Source of the DNA: Xanthomarina arctica
GTDB lineage: Bacteria > Bacteroidota > Bacteroidia > Flavobacteriales > Flavobacteriaceae
NCBI RefSeq assembly: GCF_014638915.1
Contig: NZ_BMFQ01000002.1
Coordinates: 186,001-250,000, forward strand
Direction of reading: 5' to 3'
DNA length: 64,000 bases
Positions within the stretch are counted from its first letter, which is position 1. Each line of letters begins with the position of its first letter. The notes under the pieces are model-generated. The model saw only the letters and a list, made by a program, of their open reading frames with translations. It did not search any database and was not told where the DNA came from. The translations under genes were made by a program, and so were the position numbers. Below, piece by piece: positions 61,343-64,000 of this stretch.

Positions 61343-62068
61343 ATGAAATTAGATATACTTGCGTTTGGAGCGCATCCTGACGATGTAGAATTAGGCTGTG
61401 GAGCTACTTTAGCCAAAGAAATAGCCGCTGGAAAAAAAGTGGGGATTATCGATTTAACCCGTGGGGAATTAGGAACTCGTGGGACTGCTGAAACTAGAGA
61501 TGCTGAATCTAATGAAGCAGCAAACATATTAGGAGCCAGCATCCGTATTAATTTGGCCTTTGCTGATGGGTTTTTTGTAAACGACCAAAAACATCAATTG
61601 GAAGTCATTAAAATTATAAGAAAGTATCAACCAGAGATTGTAATGTGTAATGCTATTACAGATAGACATATCGATCATGGTAAAGGAAGTAAACTAGTTA
61701 GTGACGCCTGCTTTTTAAGTGGTTTGATAAAAATTGATACGAAGTTTGATGCAGATGATATGCAATGGCAAGATCCATGGAGACCAAAACAAGTGTATCA
61801 TTATATTCAATGGCAACCTATTGAACCTGATTTCTTGGTGGATGTATCAGGATTTATGGATAAGAAAGAGGCTTCTGTATTAGCTTATAAAACCCAATTT
61901 TACGATCCTAAAAGTGATGCGCCAGAAACTCCTATTTCAAGTAAAAATTTTACAGATAGTATTGCATATAGAGCAAAAGACTTGGGTAGGTTAGTAGGAG
62001 TTGATTACGCTGAAGGGTTTACTGTGGAACGTTATCCTGTGGTTAACAGCCTGTTCGATTTAAAGTGA
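61343..62068 (+). CDS. bshB1: Bacillithiol biosynthesis deacetylase BshB1
   Basis: A 241-aa zinc-dependent LmbE-family deacetylase. It removes the acetyl group from GlcNAc-malate in bacillithiol synthesis. Motifs: FGAHPDDVELGCG with the metal-binding His-Pro-Asp-Asp, LTRGELGTRGT, and DRHIDHGKG with the third metal ligand. The C-terminal YRAKDLGRLVGVDYAEGF is typical of BshB1, distinguishing it from other LmbE proteins. A hairpin at 61264-61290 lies in the gap before it. bshA and bshC are not in the window, as is common since the genes are scattered. Confidence 0.93.
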   Translation: MKLDILAFGAHPDDVELGCGATLAKEIAAGKKVGIIDLTRGELGTRGTAETRDAESNEAANILGASIRINLAFADGFFVNDQKHQLEVIKIIRKYQPEIVMCNAITDRHIDHGKGSKLVSDACFLSGLIKIDTKFDADDMQWQDPWRPKQVYHYIQWQPIEPDFLVDVSGFMDKKEASVLAYKTQFYDPKSDAPETPISSKNFTDSIAYRAKDLGRLVGVDYAEGFTVERYPVVNSLFDLK

Positions 62069-62098
62069 AAAAATAATTAAATAATATTATAAAAAGTC

Positions 62099-62129
62099 TT
62101 TGTTAAAATCAAGAAAACATATACCTTTG
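62099..62129 (+). promoter_or_regulatory. Consensus Bacteroidota promoter of tRNA-His
   Basis: TTTG (62099-62102), 19 bases, TACCTTTG (62122-62129): an exact TTTG-N19-TAnnTTTG promoter. The tRNA begins 17 bases after it. Confidence 0.85.
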
Positions 62130-62145
62130 CAATCCAATTTAAAAT

Positions 62146-62220
62146 GGTGATTGTAGCTCAGTTGGTTAGAGCATTGGTTTGTGGTACCAAGGGTCGCGGG
62201 TTCGAATCCCGTCTTTCACC
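62146..62220 (+). tRNA. tRNA-His (GTG)
   Basis: Cloverleaf by eye: G-1 at 62146, D arm GCTC/GAGC, anticodon arm TTGGT/ACCAA with loop TTGTGGT and anticodon GTG at 62181-62183. The T arm is GCGGG/CCCGT around TTCGAAT and C73 is at 62220. The extra G-1 opposite C73 is the histidine identity pair. The acceptor stem has two T-T mismatches at pairs 5-68 and 6-67. CCA is not fully encoded. Confidence 0.95.
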
Positions 62221-62230
62221 CAAAAAACAA

Positions 62231-62259
62231 AAGCTTCACAGAAATGTGAGGCTTTTTTT
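62231..62259 (+). terminator. Terminator of tRNA-His
   Basis: AAGCTTCACA and TGTGAGGCTT form a 10-bp stem with one G-T pair and a GAAA loop, followed by seven Ts. Confidence 0.9.
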
Positions 62260-62291
62260 GTGCCTTTTTTTTGACAAATCGCGAGTTATTC

Positions 62292-62726
62292 TTACGTGTT
62301 TAAAAGCTCTTCAAGTGCGTAATAAAGCCTGTTTTGAGCGTTTTCTTGAGATCCGTAAAACGATTTAAATACTCTGGCGTCCTGATTTAAGATAATCCAA
62401 TGTGGTGTGCCTTCACAATTAAAAAAGTCAAACCATTTATGATGGTCATCCATATAAATTGGAAAAGGGATTTCTTTTAAAGTAAAAATATCTAAAATCT
62501 CTTGCTTAGAGATGGTTTGATTTCCAAAGGTGCTATGAATAGCAACAACAGAAAGCTCTGGATAATCTTTTGAAAATTGATAGGCTAGGGGAATAGCACG
62601 ACCAGTACAACCCAAACATTGGTTGTTGTAAAACAGGATTAAAAGCGGCTTGTTTTTGTATTCTTTTATAAGATCTGCTGGCTCACCTTCAAGCGTGGTT
62701 ACAGTTATGTTATCTATTTTTATCAT
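62292..62726 (-). CDS. Cytoplasmic thioredoxin-fold (TlpA/peroxiredoxin-like) protein
   Basis: A 144-aa thioredoxin-fold protein. The redox motif is CLGC in YNNQCLGCTGRAIPLAYQF, the cis-Pro region is EGTPHWIILNQ, and KPLLILFYN is the first core strand. There is no signal peptide, so it should act in the cytoplasm, unlike most TlpA proteins. It may reduce disulfides or act as a peroxidase; the substrate is unknown. It is transcribed after the Kef-type antiporter gene with a 65-bp gap. A link to redox-gated antiporters is only a guess. Confidence 0.8.
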   Translation of the reverse strand: MIKIDNITVTTLEGEPADLIKEYKNKPLLILFYNNQCLGCTGRAIPLAYQFSKDYPELSVVAIHSTFGNQTISKQEILDIFTLKEIPFPIYMDDHHKWFDFFNCEGTPHWIILNQDARVFKSFYGSQENAQNRLYYALEELLNT

Positions 62727-62791
62727 GTTCTGGATAAAGCTAATTTTTATTGAAGATAGTACGGACAGGTCGCGACCTATTCGTAAGATTT

Positions 62792-64000
62792 CTAATTTAA
62801 AACTCTATGAAACTCTTCTATATTCTCTTGTCTACCACTAACATATAATTTATCGTTTTGATACAATTTTTCGTTAGGTCCAATATAATCAATCACTTCA
62901 TCCTTACGTTCGATGGCTAAAATATTAATCCCAAATTCTTTTCTAATATTTAAATCTTTTAATGTTTTTCCTAAAATTCTGCCACTATCAATATTGATAC
63001 GTAAACAAGTAATATTGACATTCGGAATCTTAGTTGATCTGAAGGTATTAGGAAGTTTCTTTTTAGAATTGAAAACTTTATAATTATCGGCACGGATGAG
63101 GTCTATAAATTCTGAAATATCGTTTTCAGGCACTAGGAAATCGTGTAGCACACGGGAAAATATTTCAATAGATGTTTCAAATTCTTCAGGGATCACATCA
63201 TCTGCACCATATGCTATTAGATCTGAAATCTCTTTGACATATCGGGTTCTTACAACCAAATAAACCGACTGACTGATGTCTCGAATGTTGCGTATAATCG
63301 TTCTCGTTGCTTCGGCATCAGAAATGGCTACAACTACAGAACGTGCTTTCGATAAATTGACAGTTTCTAACATGTGAGGTTGTGTGGCATCACCAAATAT
63401 GATAGGAATTCCATTCGCTTTTTCACGCTTTACTGTTTCCGCATTAAATTCGATAACCACATATGGAATGTTACTAAATTGCGATGCTTTTGCTAAGTTA
63501 GAACCATTGATTCCAAAACCAATAATAACTAAGTGATTGCTTAAATCGATCTCCATGTTCGCTTCTATTTCTTCTGTATTCTCTTTTGAATTTGAAGTCA
63601 AAGCTTTAGCTATTTTTGTATTGTGAAAACGGTCTGAAATATTTTCAGAAAAAATAATAACAAATGGTGTAAGCAACATGGTAACAATGGAAACAGCTAA
63701 AAAGTATTGATTGGTTTCGGCTGATAATAAGTTATATTCAATTCCAACTTTTGAAAGTATAAAGGCAAATTCACCTACTTGAAATAGAGATAAACCAGTA
63801 ATTAAAACCGTTCTGGAGGGGTAATTTAAAATAGCGACAGATAAAGCCACAATGGACGATTTGATAATTAAAACAGCTAAAACCAACAAAAGAATGATTC
63901 CAATATGGTCGAAGAAAAATTCGATATTAAGGAGCATCCCAACCGAAATAAAGAAGAAACTAATAAACAACTCTCTAAATGGTAAAATGATGCTAGTTGC
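62792..64000 (-). CDS. Kef-type K+/H+ antiporter with TrkA domains (5' truncated by window end)
   Basis: The C-terminal part of a CPA2-family cation:proton antiporter. The frame runs through the right edge: residues encoded after 63970 (ILPFREL) continue into FISFFFISVGMLL, the family motif, so the true start is outside the window. Five or so membrane helices are visible (LLLVLAVLIIKSSIVALSVA, QVGEFAFILSKVG). A TrkA-N Rossmann domain follows (HLVIIGFGINGSNLAKA, FGDATQPHML), then a TrkA-C domain near the end (GRILGKTLKDLNIRKEFGI, YQNDKLYVSG). KefB/C-like systems use the Rossmann domain to gate K+ efflux with nucleotide or thiol adducts. Confidence 0.93.
   Translation of the reverse strand, partial: ATSIILPFRELFISFFFISVGMLLNIEFFFDHIGIILLLVLAVLIIKSSIVALSVAILNYPSRTVLITGLSLFQVGEFAFILSKVGIEYNLLSAETNQYFLAVSIVTMLLTPFVIIFSENISDRFHNTKIAKALTSNSKENTEEIEANMEIDLSNHLVIIGFGINGSNLAKASQFSNIPYVVIEFNAETVKREKANGIPIIFGDATQPHMLETVNLSKARSVVVAISDAEATRTIIRNIRDISQSVYLVVRTRYVKEISDLIAYGADDVIPEEFETSIEIFSRVLHDFLVPENDISEFIDLIRADNYKVFNSKKKLPNTFRSTKIPNVNITCLRINIDSGRILGKTLKDLNIRKEFGINILAIERKDEVIDYIGPNEKLYQNDKLYVSGRQENIEEFHRVLN

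Noticed and set aside
62144..62368. 74-aa ORF starting in tRNA-His
   Set aside because: It is a translation of the tRNA, its terminator and antisense of the thioredoxin-fold gene.
63968..63970. Start codon of the Kef-type gene at 63970
   Set aside because: It is an internal TTG; the frame stays open with family-like sequence to the window edge, so the gene is simply cut.

Overview
The window reads as chromosomal DNA of a marine-type flavobacterium (phylum Bacteroidota, probably Flavobacteriaceae). The evidence is low GC, A-rich leaders in place of Shine-Dalgarno sites, TAnnTTTG-type -7 promoter boxes, several secreted proteins with type IX secretion (T9SS) type A C-terminal sorting domains, giant HYR-type repeat proteins, and BshB1 of bacillithiol synthesis. 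No insertion sequence, phage gene, CRISPR array or rRNA was seen. Both ends cut a gene: a SulP transporter on the left and a Kef-type antiporter on the right.

Left part (1-7,500). A tight leftward run reads pckA, a small Cys-rich GDCCVxC protein, gcvH, a GcvH paralogue whose lipoyl lysine is replaced by Asn, an unknown 78-aa protein, an alpha-oxoamine synthase (serine palmitoyltransferase / cysteate acyltransferase type) and fabF. It suggests a link between lipoyl/one-carbon metabolism and sphingo- or sulfonolipid synthesis. A cysteine-free Crp/Fnr regulator is divergent from pckA. The shared intergenic region holds a 26-bp perfect palindrome with an exact FNR/CRP-type box.

Sensory block (7,513-20,445). 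A kinase-less 7TM protein with five PAS domains, a CHASE-PAS-PAS histidine kinase, a lone receiver and a 1241-aa REC-GAF-PAS-PAS-PAS-GAF-AAA+-HTH sigma54 activator are co-oriented. Immediately downstream lie two copies of a GGTATACC-centred palindrome, a terminator and a near-consensus -24/-12 (sigma54) promoter. This promoter precedes two paralogous STAS/SpoIIAA-like small proteins, a PAS histidine kinase, a receiver and two exported proteins (one with a T9SS tail). This looks like a complete enhancer-binding-protein circuit controlling surface-protein genes.

Surface-protein region (20,491-58,508). Three giant leftward genes (3565, 3429 and 2890 aa, about 46% of the window) encode mosaic T9SS-exported proteins: signal peptide, variable repeat stalk, Ig-like region, LamG-like domain and a conserved C-terminal module with sorting tail. 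Each has different stalk or tip modules: a nested F-type lectin in the first, a Gly-rich head plus P-domain in the second, and eight near-identical 228-bp repeats in the third. They share leader sequence and nearly the same palindromic terminator, so they are a recent paralogous family. A 663-aa and a 263-aa protein carry only the C-terminal module. A FUSC-type membrane protein lies between.

Right part (59,138-64,000). Housekeeping genes: a PLP-dependent sulfur amino-acid enzyme, rlmF (apparently lacking a normal start codon), bshB1, tRNA-His with a textbook Bacteroidota promoter and terminator, a thioredoxin-fold protein and the truncated Kef-type antiporter.
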